DNA of 64,000 nt, taken from positions 48,960 through 112,959 of the forward strand of contig JADCGP010000019.1 of assembly GCA_020248915.1 (NCBI GenBank). Reading direction: 5' to 3'. How positions within the stretch are numbered: position 1 is the first letter of the stretch; every line of letters begins with the position of its first letter. Below, piece after piece: positions 50,251-63,165 of this stretch. Position numbers and translations under genes: made by a program. Below the pieces are notes generated by a model, which did not search any database, was not told the origin of the DNA, and worked only from the letters and a program-made list of their open reading frames with translations. Source of the DNA: Rubrivivax sp. (GTDB taxonomy: Bacteria > Pseudomonadota > Gammaproteobacteria > Burkholderiales > Burkholderiaceae_C).

Positions 50251-52524
50251 TCAGTCCGCCGCACCGGACACCGGGCGGCCGCGCGCGTCGAGCCGGTCGC
50301 GTCGCCGCCAGGCCCGCAGCGCCAGCGCCGCGACGGCGGCCAGCGCGGCCAGCAGCGGCAGCAGCGGCCACCAGGTCGGCCGGTTCCACTCGCGCAGGGC
50401 GGCCACGCGGTCGGCCACGTCCAGGCGCAGGAAGCGGCCGTGGTCGCGGATCAGGATGGCGGCCTTCTGGTTGTGCACCCAGCGCTGCGCGGCCGCGCTG
50501 GCAAAGGGGAAGAAGCCCATCGTCCACGGCGCGTCCTCGCGCACGATCCGCACCGCCTCGTCGATCAGCGCCTGCCGCTCGGGGCCGTCCTCCATCGACT
50601 TGATCCGCTCGAAGACGCGGTCGAATGCGGGGCTCGCGTAGTTGGAGGTGTTCTCGCCGTCGAACCGCGTCTTGCCGCTCTTGCTGTACAGCAGGAACAG
50701 GAAGTTCTCGGCGTCCGGGTAGTCGGCCAGCCAGCCGAGCCAGAACACCTGGTACCTGCCCTTGCGCACCTTGTCCTGGAACTGGTTGTTGTCGGTGGCA
50801 CGCACCTCGAGCTGGATGTCGAGCTTGGCGAACTGGCGCACGACCCAGTCGATCTCGGGCTTGCGGTCGGGCGTCGGCGGCGCGTAGTAGTCGTAGTTCA
50901 GCACCAGCGGCCTGCCGGTGCGCGCGTCGCGGCCGTTCGGCCAGCCGGCCTCGGCGAGCAGCTTCTTCGCCTCGGCGATCGGACGCCGCACCGCCTTGCC
51001 ATCGCGCCAGACGTGGGTCACCGGGTTCACGCCCTCGGGCGTGCCCTCGCGGCTGCCGAAGATGCCGGGCGGGATCGGGCCCATCGCGGTGTCGCCGGCC
51101 TTCTTGGGGAAGATGCGGCTGTACTCCTCCCAGTCGATGGCGATCGACAGCGCCTGCCGCAGCTTGCGGTTGCGCGCCTTCTGCTCGGGCGCGAGCTGGC
51201 CCTCCTCGCCATCGCCCAGCACCGGATCGAGCATGTTGAAGGCGATGAAGTAGCTGCCGACGTCGCTGCCGCGGTCGAGCCGGAAGCCCTTGGCGGTGTA
51301 CTCGCGGCGCACGTCCTCGCTGTCCTGCATGGCCACCAGGTAGTCCATGCCGGTGTCGGTGCGCTCGAACACCTCGACGTCGTAGTACCCCTGGCGGAAC
51401 TTGCCGCGCTGCGGCACGGCCTCGCGCTCCACCGTGAACACCATGCGGTCGATGAAGGGCAGCGCCTTGCCGCAGTCGGCCAGCAGACCTCGCTCGCGGT
51501 CTCCGGGCGCGCCCTCGCAGGGGTAGGTCTCGCCGCGCCAGTGCGGGTTGCGCCGCATCTCGTGGCGCCGGTCCTGCAGGAACTCGGTGAGCATGTACGG
51601 CCCGGTGCCCAGCGGCCAGCGGTCCAGGCTCAGGCCGGCGGCGGCCAGGCCGGGTTGCGCATAGAACGCGTCGGCCTCCCAGGGCACCGGCGCCAGGAAG
51701 GTGGTGGTCATCCAGTAGCTCCACTGCGGGTATTTGCCGTGGATGCGGATGCGCAGCAGGTGGCGCTCGGGCGCACTGGCGCCGGCCAGCGGCCAGCGCC
51801 TGAAGTCGAGGAAGGGCTTGTCGAGGCTGCTCGCCAGCAGGCCGGCGCGCATCCGGGCGTCCTCGGCCTTGACGAGCGCGGCGTAATCCTTGAGCCCGAC
51901 CACGTACTCCTGGAACAGGCTGAGGATGGGCGTGGTCACGCGCGTGGTGGCGTGGCGCTTGAGCGCGTAGACGAAGTCCTCGGCCACCAGCTCGCGCGTG
52001 CCCTGGTGCTCGAACTCCAGCGGGCTGCGGCGCGAGCCCAGCTCGCCGGGCGCCATCGGACGATGCGTGTGATAACGGTAGCGGCCCTGCGCGTCCACCG
52101 CCAGCGCAGGATGCGGCTGGAAGCGGATGCCCGGCCTGATGGGCACGTCGTAGATGCTCTCGTGCACCAGCGCGGCCGGCGCGTCGTCGGGCAGCGGGCG
52201 GCCCTCGCGGTCGACATAGCGCGGGCGCACGACGGCCGCGGCGCTCTTGGGCACGAGCTCGAACGGGCGCTTCAGGTAGTGGTAGCCGTAGGGCGGCTCG
52301 TAGATCTGGTAGGTGAACGGCGTGTCGTTCGACCAGTACGAGGCGGTCGGGTCGAGGTGGCGGGGCGAGTTCTCGACCACGGCCGAGAACAGCGTGTTGG
52401 TCGCGGATGCACCGTCGGGCCAGGGGCTGTTGTCGCAGCCCGGCAGCGCGAGCGCCAGGGCCGCCGCCAGGCCGGCGGCCACGCGGCGCCGCAGGCCCGC
52501 CCTGGAGAAGTCGACCCCACGCAA
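50251..52524 (-). CDS. Peptide ABC transporter substrate-binding lipoprotein with C-terminal anchor
   Basis: The 757-residue protein reads from TTG at 52524, at the foot of a small hairpin (CCCCAC...GTGGGG); the start is uncertain. A signal peptide ends in the lipobox LPGC near residue 29. The middle is an SBP_bac_5 domain (DFVYALKRH, LRQALSIAIDWEEY, YDYYAPPTPDRKPEID). Unlike most family members it ends with a second hydrophobic segment (WWPLLPLLAALAAVAALAL, about 718-736) and a basic tail, so it may be anchored at both ends. It is 33 bases downstream of ldcA. Confidence 0.9.
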   Translation of the reverse strand: MRGVDFSRAGLRRRVAAGLAAALALALPGCDNSPWPDGASATNTLFSAVVENSPRHLDPTASYWSNDTPFTYQIYEPPYGYHYLKRPFELVPKSAAAVVRPRYVDREGRPLPDDAPAALVHESIYDVPIRPGIRFQPHPALAVDAQGRYRYHTHRPMAPGELGSRRSPLEFEHQGTRELVAEDFVYALKRHATTRVTTPILSLFQEYVVGLKDYAALVKAEDARMRAGLLASSLDKPFLDFRRWPLAGASAPERHLLRIRIHGKYPQWSYWMTTTFLAPVPWEADAFYAQPGLAAAGLSLDRWPLGTGPYMLTEFLQDRRHEMRRNPHWRGETYPCEGAPGDRERGLLADCGKALPFIDRMVFTVEREAVPQRGKFRQGYYDVEVFERTDTGMDYLVAMQDSEDVRREYTAKGFRLDRGSDVGSYFIAFNMLDPVLGDGEEGQLAPEQKARNRKLRQALSIAIDWEEYSRIFPKKAGDTAMGPIPPGIFGSREGTPEGVNPVTHVWRDGKAVRRPIAEAKKLLAEAGWPNGRDARTGRPLVLNYDYYAPPTPDRKPEIDWVVRQFAKLDIQLEVRATDNNQFQDKVRKGRYQVFWLGWLADYPDAENFLFLLYSKSGKTRFDGENTSNYASPAFDRVFERIKSMEDGPERQALIDEAVRIVREDAPWTMGFFPFASAAAQRWVHNQKAAILIRDHGRFLRLDVADRVAALREWNRPTWWPLLPLLAALAAVAALALRAWRRRDRLDARGRPVSGAAD

Positions 52525-52556
52525 AGTGGGGCGATTCTAGGCAGCCGCCGGCACGC

Positions 52557-54608
<2,052 letters not shown>

Positions 54609-54782
54609 GGCTTCGGGCGGAAGACCCGCCGGCGGTGAGCGATGCCGCAGTTGTACGCCATCGGCGGCGTTCCGCCAGTGGCGACCCGGTTCGGTCGGGG
54701 CCCTGGCGCGATGCCCCGCCCTGGTTCCTGGCGGGCCCGGATCCGTTTCCGGGCCGGAACCCAGCGCGCTTGCCTGGCCGGA

Positions 54783-55655
54783 TCAGGCCTTGGGCCGCAC
54801 GGCCGCCGCGAACAGGGTCGGGCGCAGCGCAGCGCCCACGCGCGGCAGCCATCCCGCCAGCACGGTCAGCGCCAGCGCGGTGGCGAAGGCCGCGGTCGTG
54901 CCGGCAGGCAGAAGCAGCGCACCGAAGGCGGCCACGAACAGTCCGCGCACCAGCAGGCCGGCGACGTAGCCGTGCAGGAATCCCAACGTGTCCTCGGCAC
55001 CCCCAGGCCGGCGATGCAACTCGACGGCGACGGTGGCCGCCAGCAGCGGCGGCGAGATCAGCAGGCCCGTCCAGAACGGACCCACGTCCACGGCGACCAC
55101 TGCCGCAAGCGCGCTCACCAGCCCCGACACCAGTGCCGCGGTCAGCCAGCCGCGGCCGGCCGGCACCGACCCGGCCGGCACCGACCGGGCCCCGGTGCGC
55201 GGCAGCGGGCGGGACGGGCGATGATCCATCCGGCGCAGCGCCCCGAGCGCGCCCTGGCAGGCCAGGCACACGACCGAGGCGACGAGCAGCCAGAGCGCAA
55301 GCGGCCACTGCAGGGTCGACATCCACGGCAAAGGCAGCAGGCCGGCCAGCACGGCCAGGCCCAGGGCAGAGGGAGGCCGGCGACTCCGGCTGGCCAGTCC
55401 GTAGCCGAGAGCGAACGTCGCGCAGGCGATGGCGGCGGCCACCGCACTCACCGCGGCCGCCGCGGTGAACGCCTCGCCACGGTCGTAGACCAGCCAGAGC
55501 ATGGCCGGGCCGGTGACCGTGGGCAGCCCGGTGAGCAACCCGGCTGCCCTGCGGCCGAAGCGCCCTGCCGCGAGCAGCAACGCGCCCACCAGGATCGCCG
55601 TGATCGCGCCTCGCGCCAGCGCTCCCGACAAGGCCCTTGCGATCTCGGCGTCCAT
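54783..55655 (-). CDS. Multi-pass membrane protein of unknown function
   Basis: Starting at the ATG at 55655 gives 290 residues, almost all hydrophobic, with eight or nine predicted spans and a short cytoplasmic loop rich in arginine and proline near residues 140-165. The opening ITAILVGALLLAAGRFGRR and the GLLTGLPTVTGPAML stretch are in the style of small multi-span permeases, but I recognise no named family. It stands alone between the DUF2087 gene and the large regulator. Confidence 0.7.
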   Translation of the reverse strand: MDAEIARALSGALARGAITAILVGALLLAAGRFGRRAAGLLTGLPTVTGPAMLWLVYDRGEAFTAAAAVSAVAAAIACATFALGYGLASRSRRPPSALGLAVLAGLLPLPWMSTLQWPLALWLLVASVVCLACQGALGALRRMDHRPSRPLPRTGARSVPAGSVPAGRGWLTAALVSGLVSALAAVVAVDVGPFWTGLLISPPLLAATVAVELHRRPGGAEDTLGFLHGYVAGLLVRGLFVAAFGALLLPAGTTAAFATALALTVLAGWLPRVGAALRPTLFAAAVRPKA

Positions 55656-55946
55656 GCTCAGCGCCTCGCGCGAAGGCTCGCCGCGGCCGCGGCGGGTGCC
55701 GCGCCGCCGGCAAGTTCGGCGCACGCCGGGCGCTGATGCTCGCGTGCACGGTCACCGGCAAGCTGCGTCGGTCGATCCATGACTCCATCTCCGCCCCGGG
55801 ACGGGGCTGATGGAATCTAGGGGGGGGCCGTTATCTCGCCGTTACGGGCACCCGGGCCCACCGGCATCGCACCCACCGCGACGGTGTCTGGCGCCTGGGC
55901 ACGGCGGAGGCGGTGGCTGTCGATCAGGCCACCGATCAGGCCGCCA

Positions 55947-58900
55947 TCAGGCTTCTTGGGGAGCGGTGTGCCGGCTCAGCACGCGCCGGTTGACGAGGTT
56001 GCGCTCGAGGAAGGCGCGACGCATCCCGGCGGGGAGCTGGTGGCGGGCGATCGCGTGGATCCAGTCGGAAGCGTCGCGGAGCGCACGCGCGGCGACCTCG
56101 GGGGCCGCTTCGCGCAGGTCATCGGCGACCGACAGCCACAGCGTGGGACGGTACAGACCCGGCACCGTGACCCGCCCCAACGCAGCCAGGGCCGCGCTGC
56201 CCGCCCGCTCGGCCTGCCAAGCGTCACCGGAACGCGCGGCCGCACGGCAGGCGGCAACCTCCACCATCAGCCCGAGCCCGTCGTCCCCGTGCTCGCTCGC
56301 CCAGGTGCGCCACACGTCCAGGTCCGGTGCCGACAGAGGGCTGCGCCAGGCATGGAGTGCGACCCGCAGCCCCTCCGGCTCGACCGCCGCCAGCATCGGC
56401 TCCGGCACGCTCTGGAGCGCCGCCTCGGGCGCACCCGCGCCCTGCAGCGCAGCGAGGTCCAGCGCCAGCACGGCGCGTACGCGGTCGATGGCAGGCGAAG
56501 CCGGCTCGGCGGCAAGCGCTGCGGCGCTGTCTCGCGCGCGTTCCGGCTGTCCGGCCCAGGTCCAGGCGCGCAGCCGCCATGCGTGCAGGAAGGCGGACCA
56601 CGCCGCAGGCAGGGCGTCGGCGCTGCCGCGCAGCGCATCCAGGACTTCGCAGGCAGCGCCCAGGCGCCCGAGCTGGACCAGGTCACGCGCGACGACGATG
56701 TCCAGCACCCGCGAGAACGGCGCATCGGCGCCGTCTGCGGCCTTCATCATGCGCCGGGCCTCCTCGGCCCGCTCCAGCGAGGGCAGCATTCGGCCGCGGT
56801 CATGCTCCACGCCGGCCATCACGTGCAGCACGCCGGCCACCATGCGCAGGCGCCCGGTCCGGTGCGCCAGTTCCAGCGCCTGGCCGAGGTGCTCGCCTGC
56901 GCGCTGATAGCGACCGAGCCGCCGCAGCGCGTTGCCCACGTTGCTGTGATGCCATCCGGACTCCTGGGGGTCGCCGGCCGACGAGTAGTAGGCGCCCGCG
57001 AGTTCCAGCTGCTCCAGTGCCGGCTCGGCGCAACCGTGGACGATGAAGGCGTCGGCCACGGCGTTGCGCAGCAGGGCCACCGCGCGCGCAGATGCGGACT
57101 CCACCAGATCGGGATCGGCGAGGCGCTGCAGGCCCTGGCGCGCCGCCTCCTCGGGCCTGCCCAACCAGCACAGGGACCGCACCGTCTCGTAGGCGACCCG
57201 CAGGCGGTCATCGGGCTGCGCCGGCACGTCCTGCAGGGCCTGCAGCTGCGCCAGCGAACGTGCGGAGTCTCCGGACTCTGTCCACAGGTCGGCCAGTTCC
57301 AGCCGCGCCAGCAAGGCCTCGCGACCCTGGCCGGCCGTGTCGTGGCAGGACGCCGCCTGCGTCAACGCATCGCAGGCCTCGCGGTAGCGCAGCGATGCCT
57401 CGGCGCGCCGGGCCGCGGCGCGCAGCTGCGGCGCGGCGCGCGCGGGCTCCTGCGCCTCGAGCCAGTGCGCCGCGATCCGCGCGGGCTCGCCGCCGCGCCG
57501 CTCCAGCGCAGCGGCGATGCGGCGGCGGACCGCGCGGCCGATCGCCTGCGGCACGCCGGCCAGCGTGACCTCCAGGATGAGGTCGTGGGCGAAGACCTGG
57601 TCCCGCAGGAACCCTGCCGCCTCGAGCTCGGTCCAGGCCGCGGCCAGCCCGAGGTGCGGCCGATCCAGCACCTCGGCCGCCAGGTCGGCATCGAAGTCCT
57701 GCCCTGCCAGGGCCGCCATGCGCGCCAAGCTAAGCGCCTCCGCGGAGAGCCGGGTGAGGCGCCGCTGGATCAGGGTCAGCACCGAGCCGGGCCGGGGCAG
57801 CTGGGCGGGGTCGATGCCAGCGTCAGGGCCCTCGAGCAAGGCGGCCTTCAGGGTCTCGAGCATGAACAGCGGGTTGCCGCCCGTGGCGCGCCGCAGCGGC
57901 GGCGCCAGCGCCCGCGCATCGACGCCACCCAGCCGGAGGCTGTCGACGAACGCCTCGACGCCCGCGTCGTCCAGCGGCTGCAACACCACCTCGACGAGGC
58001 GCCCGCGGGCGCCCAGGCGCTCCACCAGCGCCGAGAGCGCGGCGCCGCCTTCGGCCGGCCTGCGCGCCAGGCCGAAGGCCAGGCCGGCCAGCCGGGACGC
58101 ATCCAGCAGCACCTCCAGGGCCTCGAGCGACGCGGTGTCGAAGAACTGCAGGTCGTCGAGCCAGACGCCAGCCAGACCCAGCCGGTGCGCGAGCGCCAGG
58201 GTCATCTCGGCGGCCGCGACCGGGCTGGCACGCTCGCGCGCGGCAGCGTCGGGCCCCGGCCCCGGTACGAGGTCGGGCAACAACGGCCGCAGGGCTGGCG
58301 CCTCGGCGTGACGCAGCGCCTCGGGCCAGTCGGCCGCCACCGTGCGCAGCAACCGCGCCAGGCTGGCGTAGGGCAGCGCCGTATCGGACGGCCGCGCGCA
58401 GGCGACCCGCTCGCCCGCCCCGAGCAGCTCGGCCACGAGGCGGGACTTGCCCTGCCCCGGCTCGCCGACGATCAGCGGGATCCCGCCTGCGGCCTGCACA
58501 CGCCTCACCTTGCCGAGTGCGCTCTCCCGTCCGACCAGCCGCGGCGGGCGCAGCACGGTCACGGGCACGCAAGGATCCAACGGCGAACGGGCGGATGCGG
58601 GCTGCGCACGCAGGCTGTCGACCAACTCGTGGAATCGGGGCGTCGGCGTCACCCCGAGCTCGTCCTGAAGGCGCTGCTCGAAGCCCGCCAGGGCCCGAAG
58701 GGCGGCGTCACGCTCGCCGCGCAGGTACAGCGCCCGCGCCCAGCGCAGGTGGCCCGGCTCGCCCAGGGGGTCGCGCTCGACCAGCGCCCGCGCCAGGTCG
58801 GCCGCCCGCGCGAGATCGCCCTGCGCTTCAGCCGCATCACACTCGCGCAGCCGCTGCTCGAGGCCATCGGCCGCCCAGTGCTCGCGCCGGGCCTGCAGCC

Positions 58901-59255
58901 AATCGTCGAACCCGGGGCAGTCCGCGAAGTCGTGTCCGTCCAGCAAGGGCTCGCCGCGACCGCCGTCGACGCTGACCATCGGCGCCAGGCAGAGTGCCTC
59001 GCCGGCGTCCAGCAGCCCCGGTCCGGCGGCCTTGCGCAGCCGGAAAAGCAACTGGCGCAGGCTGTTGCGGGCCGCTTCGGCCGACCCGTTCGGCCACAGC
59101 AGCGACGCGATGCGCTCGCGAGGCGCGGGCCCCTCCAGGACCAGCCACGCCAGCAGGCCCGCCGCCTTGCGCTCCAGCGTCAGCGGCTGGCCATCGGCAT
59201 CGACGCGGGCCATGCCGCCCAGGATCAGCACCACGCCTGTCAAGTCACTCGCCAT
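55947..59255 (-). CDS. Large SARP/BTAD-AAA-TPR transcription regulator
   Basis: The 1102-residue protein has an N-terminal winged-helix-like DNA-binding region (about 1-90, ERIASLLWPNGSAEAARNSL), a bacterial transcriptional activation domain (about 100-215, DWLQARREHWAADGLEQRL), and an ATPase domain with Walker A GEPGQGKS (264-271) and Walker B VWLDDLQFFD (364-373). A long C-terminal helical repeat region follows (about 560-1100, including SGWHHSNVGNALRRLGRYQ). This is the layout of STAND-class activators. The signal and targets are unknown. The membrane protein gene downstream is on the same strand but 291 bases away. Confidence 0.88.
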   Translation of the reverse strand: MASDLTGVVLILGGMARVDADGQPLTLERKAAGLLAWLVLEGPAPRERIASLLWPNGSAEAARNSLRQLLFRLRKAAGPGLLDAGEALCLAPMVSVDGGRGEPLLDGHDFADCPGFDDWLQARREHWAADGLEQRLRECDAAEAQGDLARAADLARALVERDPLGEPGHLRWARALYLRGERDAALRALAGFEQRLQDELGVTPTPRFHELVDSLRAQPASARSPLDPCVPVTVLRPPRLVGRESALGKVRRVQAAGGIPLIVGEPGQGKSRLVAELLGAGERVACARPSDTALPYASLARLLRTVAADWPEALRHAEAPALRPLLPDLVPGPGPDAAARERASPVAAAEMTLALAHRLGLAGVWLDDLQFFDTASLEALEVLLDASRLAGLAFGLARRPAEGGAALSALVERLGARGRLVEVVLQPLDDAGVEAFVDSLRLGGVDARALAPPLRRATGGNPLFMLETLKAALLEGPDAGIDPAQLPRPGSVLTLIQRRLTRLSAEALSLARMAALAGQDFDADLAAEVLDRPHLGLAAAWTELEAAGFLRDQVFAHDLILEVTLAGVPQAIGRAVRRRIAAALERRGGEPARIAAHWLEAQEPARAAPQLRAAARRAEASLRYREACDALTQAASCHDTAGQGREALLARLELADLWTESGDSARSLAQLQALQDVPAQPDDRLRVAYETVRSLCWLGRPEEAARQGLQRLADPDLVESASARAVALLRNAVADAFIVHGCAEPALEQLELAGAYYSSAGDPQESGWHHSNVGNALRRLGRYQRAGEHLGQALELAHRTGRLRMVAGVLHVMAGVEHDRGRMLPSLERAEEARRMMKAADGADAPFSRVLDIVVARDLVQLGRLGAACEVLDALRGSADALPAAWSAFLHAWRLRAWTWAGQPERARDSAAALAAEPASPAIDRVRAVLALDLAALQGAGAPEAALQSVPEPMLAAVEPEGLRVALHAWRSPLSAPDLDVWRTWASEHGDDGLGLMVEVAACRAAARSGDAWQAERAGSAALAALGRVTVPGLYRPTLWLSVADDLREAAPEVAARALRDASDWIHAIARHQLPAGMRRAFLERNLVNRRVLSRHTAPQEA

Positions 59256-59640
59256 CCGCGTTCATCCCGCGCGGTGCCAGCACCGCGGCCGGCGCGGGGC
59301 AGGACGCAGGACACTGCGCGACGGGTGCCGAACGATAAGCGATGCAAGCGAGGCGAGGCGGGGCGTCCGCCTCGGTCACACGGGCTGCGGCTCACCGAGA
59401 GCGCACGCGGCCGACAACTTCGTGAACGAGATCACCATCGCGTGGTGAGGGCATCCGAGGCTGTGCAGCGCGTGGGAGCGGCGCGTGGATGCGACACCGA
59501 CCGCGGCGCAGCCTTCGCCGGGACCATCCGGACAGCACGGCGCCGGCGTTGCCCGAGGGACGGCGACCGCGTCCGGCACACCGGGCGCCCGGGCGCGGCT
59601 TTGGTACGATGATTGGACGCAATCGCAGGAGCCCGCCGCC
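59256..59640. other. Intergenic region upstream of the aminotransferase
   Basis: In these 385 bases I see no supported gene. A GC-rich hairpin (CGAGGCGG/CCGCCTCG, 59353-59373) without a T-run is present, and AGGAG at 59627-59631 is the ribosome binding site of the downstream aminotransferase. Promoters for the divergent regulator and the aminotransferase must lie here. Confidence 0.45.
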
Positions 59641-60948
59641 ATGACGCTTCCCGGGGACGGAACGATCCGCCAGCAGCAGCTTCTCGCCGACGCCTCGCGC
59701 TACCTGGCTGGCGGCGGCACGGGCCTCTTCGTGCTGCCGGCCGATCTGAACCTGGTCGTCGACCACGGGCGAGGCAGCCGGGTCGTTGACATCGCCGGGC
59801 GAGAGTACATCGACTACCACCTCGGCTCCGGACCGGTGCTGCTCGGACACGGGCATGCGGGTGTGGCGGCGGCGGTCGAGCGCAGGCTGCACAAGGGCAG
59901 CACGTACTTCTTCCTGAACGAGCCCGAGATCGAGCTGGCGCGACGGCTGGTGGATGCCATCCCGTGCGCGGAGTGCGTGCACTACACGGGCTCGGGCACC
60001 GAGGCGACCTACTATGCGCTGCGCATCGCGCGCGCGCGCACCGGCCGCGCCAAGGTGCTCAAGTTCGAGGGCGCGTGGCACGGCATGCACGACTGGGGCC
60101 TGTTCGGCACCGTGCCGGCACAGCCCTCGCCCTACCCTCGCGCGCTGCCCGACTCGGTCGGCGTGCCGGCGGCGCTGGCCGACTACGTGCTCGTCTCGCC
60201 GTTCAACGACGCGCAGGCGGCGCTCGAGCTGATCGAGCGCCACGCGCACGAGCTGGCCGCCGTGATCATCGAGCCGCTGCAGCGTGTCCTTCTGCCCGAA
60301 CCCGGCTTCCTGCAGGCGATGCGCGAGGCCACCGCGCGCCACGGCATCGTGCTGATCTTCGACGAGATCGTGACGGGCTTCCGTATTGCATGGGGCGGTG
60401 CGCAGGAGCGCTACGGCGTCGTGCCCGACCTGGCGACCTACGGCAAGGCGATCAGCGGCGGCTACCCCCTGGCGGCCATCGCGGGGCGCGCCGACGTGCT
60501 GGCCGTGCTCGATGCGCGCAGCCGCCCGAAGTCGGAGGTGGTGTGGGCGACGAACACGCTCAACGGCAATCCGATCTGCGCCGCCGCGGGCGTGGCGGCA
60601 CTGGATGCGCTCTCCGCACCGGGGGTGTACGACCATCTTGCCCGCATCGGTTCGCGACTGCGCCGCGGGATCGTCGCCGCCGGCGAGCGCCACGGCTTCG
60701 CAGTGCAGGCGCCTGGCGAGGACGCGGTGTTCGGCGTCCGTTTCACCGACCGCCGGCCCCTCAGGACCTGGACCGACCTCACCACCGCCGACAAGGACCT
60801 CGGCTGGCGCTGGGCGATGGAGCTGCTGCGGCGCGGACTGCTGGTGAACCCGAACGAGAAGTTCTACATCTCCATCGCGCACACCGACGCCGACGTGGAC
60901 CACACGCTGGGCGTCGTCGACGAGGCCTTCGCGGCACTCGCGACCTGA
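59641..60948 (+). CDS. Class III pyridoxal-phosphate aminotransferase, glutamate-1-semialdehyde aminomutase-like
   Basis: The 435-residue protein starts at an ATG preceded by AGGAG. It has the class III fold marks YTGSGTEATYYALRIARA, FEGAWHGMHDWGL, IFDEIVTGFRIAWGG (D241) and the cofactor lysine K269 in TYGKAISGGYPLAAI. It resembles glutamate-1-semialdehyde 2,1-aminomutase but is not next to haem genes, and this bacterium probably has a separate hemL. Related proteins act in secondary metabolism and amino-acid conversion. The substrate is not known. Confidence 0.85.
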   Translation: MTLPGDGTIRQQQLLADASRYLAGGGTGLFVLPADLNLVVDHGRGSRVVDIAGREYIDYHLGSGPVLLGHGHAGVAAAVERRLHKGSTYFFLNEPEIELARRLVDAIPCAECVHYTGSGTEATYYALRIARARTGRAKVLKFEGAWHGMHDWGLFGTVPAQPSPYPRALPDSVGVPAALADYVLVSPFNDAQAALELIERHAHELAAVIIEPLQRVLLPEPGFLQAMREATARHGIVLIFDEIVTGFRIAWGGAQERYGVVPDLATYGKAISGGYPLAAIAGRADVLAVLDARSRPKSEVVWATNTLNGNPICAAAGVAALDALSAPGVYDHLARIGSRLRRGIVAAGERHGFAVQAPGEDAVFGVRFTDRRPLRTWTDLTTADKDLGWRWAMELLRRGLLVNPNEKFYISIAHTDADVDHTLGVVDEAFAALAT

Positions 60949-61174
60949 GCCGCGCGGCTCGGGCCGGTCGCCCCCCCCGAGCGCTGTCCGCGGGCGCCCT
61001 TCGCGCGGCGGGCACCGCGGCCGGGTTGCGGCGGCAGGGCGGCGCCGTGCACGAATTCTCTGCTCCCCCGGCGCCGGCTGCCGAAAACCAGGGCAGCGCG
61101 CGGCAGGCCTGGCCGTTCCCGCCGCGTCCCGGCCGCCCCGCCCGAGGAGGGCTTCGTCCACCGAGGTCACACAG

Positions 61175-62215
<1,041 letters not shown>

Positions 62216-62400
62216 GCCGCCCGGGCCCGCCCAGGGCCGCCACCGGCCACCCGCCGCCCCGGCCCGAGCGCCAGCGTGACCGAGCGGAGCGACGCTGACG
62301 TCACGTCGGCAGCGATAGAACCTCGTCGCAGGCGTGCCGGACGCATCGTCCGTCGCGCGATTCCGTGCCACACCGGCACCCCGTCGACGAAGGAGACCCC

Positions 62401-63165
62401 ATGCATTGCTGCCGCGCGGCCCTGGCCCCGCTGGTCCTTGCCGCCACCCTGGCCTGCGGGCCGGCCAGCGCCCAGTTCAACTCGTTCGGCGCACCGAGCG
62501 TCATGTCGATCGCGAACATGAACGCCTACCTAAGCATTCACACCAACGCGGCGCTGGTGCGCGACGCCCAGACACGGCTGAATGCCGTCAACCAGGTGGG
62601 CGCCGCCGTGAAGGCCGCGCCTGCCGCCGCCGGGGGTCGCCTGCTGGTGCCGGCGGCTCCGCAGACCACCTTCCGCCCGCAACCGCGGCGACTCCTCGTG
62701 CAGGGCTTCGCGGAGAGCCTGAGCACCAACCCGGCCGAAGTGAAGGAGCTCGTCGACGTGTTCACCCAGGGCTTCGGCGCCTTCGAGTCGGAGGCCCGGC
62801 GCCTGGGTCGACCCAACAACGTGGCCATGGCCTTCGCCTACCTGGTGGGTGTCTGCTACATGGTGCACCACGGGCTCGAGCCCAGCGAGGCCGCGCTGCT
62901 GAACCTGCAGGCCAACAGCGATGCGGCGTTCGGGTCGCTGGACAACTTCAAGGCGCTGAAGGACCCGGAACAGCAGAAGCTGTACGAGTCGTTCGTGCTG
63001 ATGGCCACGCTGCCGCTGATGGGCTACACCGTCGCGGTGGCGCAGAACGACCGCACGCTGCTCGCCACCTATCGCGAGGCGGCCGGCGCGGCGCTGGAGA
63101 CCGTCCTGGGCGTGCGGCCCGATCGGCTGAAGTTCACCGCCACGGGTCTGGAGGTACGGCGCTGA
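62401..63165 (+). CDS. Secreted protein of unknown function (DUF6683-like)
   Basis: The 254-residue protein starts with ATG at 62401 after GAAGGAGA, with a signal peptide (AALAPLVLAATLACGPASA). The mature part is alanine-rich and mostly helical, with VQGFAESLSTNPAEVKELVD, NVAMAFAYLVGVCYMVHHG and EQQKLYESFVLMATLPLMGY. It resembles hypothetical secreted proteins of the DUF6683 kind, but I assign this only loosely. Its 3' end overlaps the convergent downstream gene by 32 bases. Confidence 0.7.
   Translation: MHCCRAALAPLVLAATLACGPASAQFNSFGAPSVMSIANMNAYLSIHTNAALVRDAQTRLNAVNQVGAAVKAAPAAAGGRLLVPAAPQTTFRPQPRRLLVQGFAESLSTNPAEVKELVDVFTQGFGAFESEARRLGRPNNVAMAFAYLVGVCYMVHHGLEPSEAALLNLQANSDAAFGSLDNFKALKDPEQQKLYESFVLMATLPLMGYTVAVAQNDRTLLATYREAAGAALETVLGVRPDRLKFTATGLEVRR

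Noticed and set aside
59353..59373. Hairpin before the aminotransferase as a terminator
   Set aside because: The stem is good, but no run of T follows on either strand.
55884..59612. A plus-strand open frame of 1242 codons opposite the large regulator
   Set aside because: It is a composition shadow of the minus-strand gene, full of arginine, glutamine and histidine, with no domain; the regulator has clear Walker motifs.
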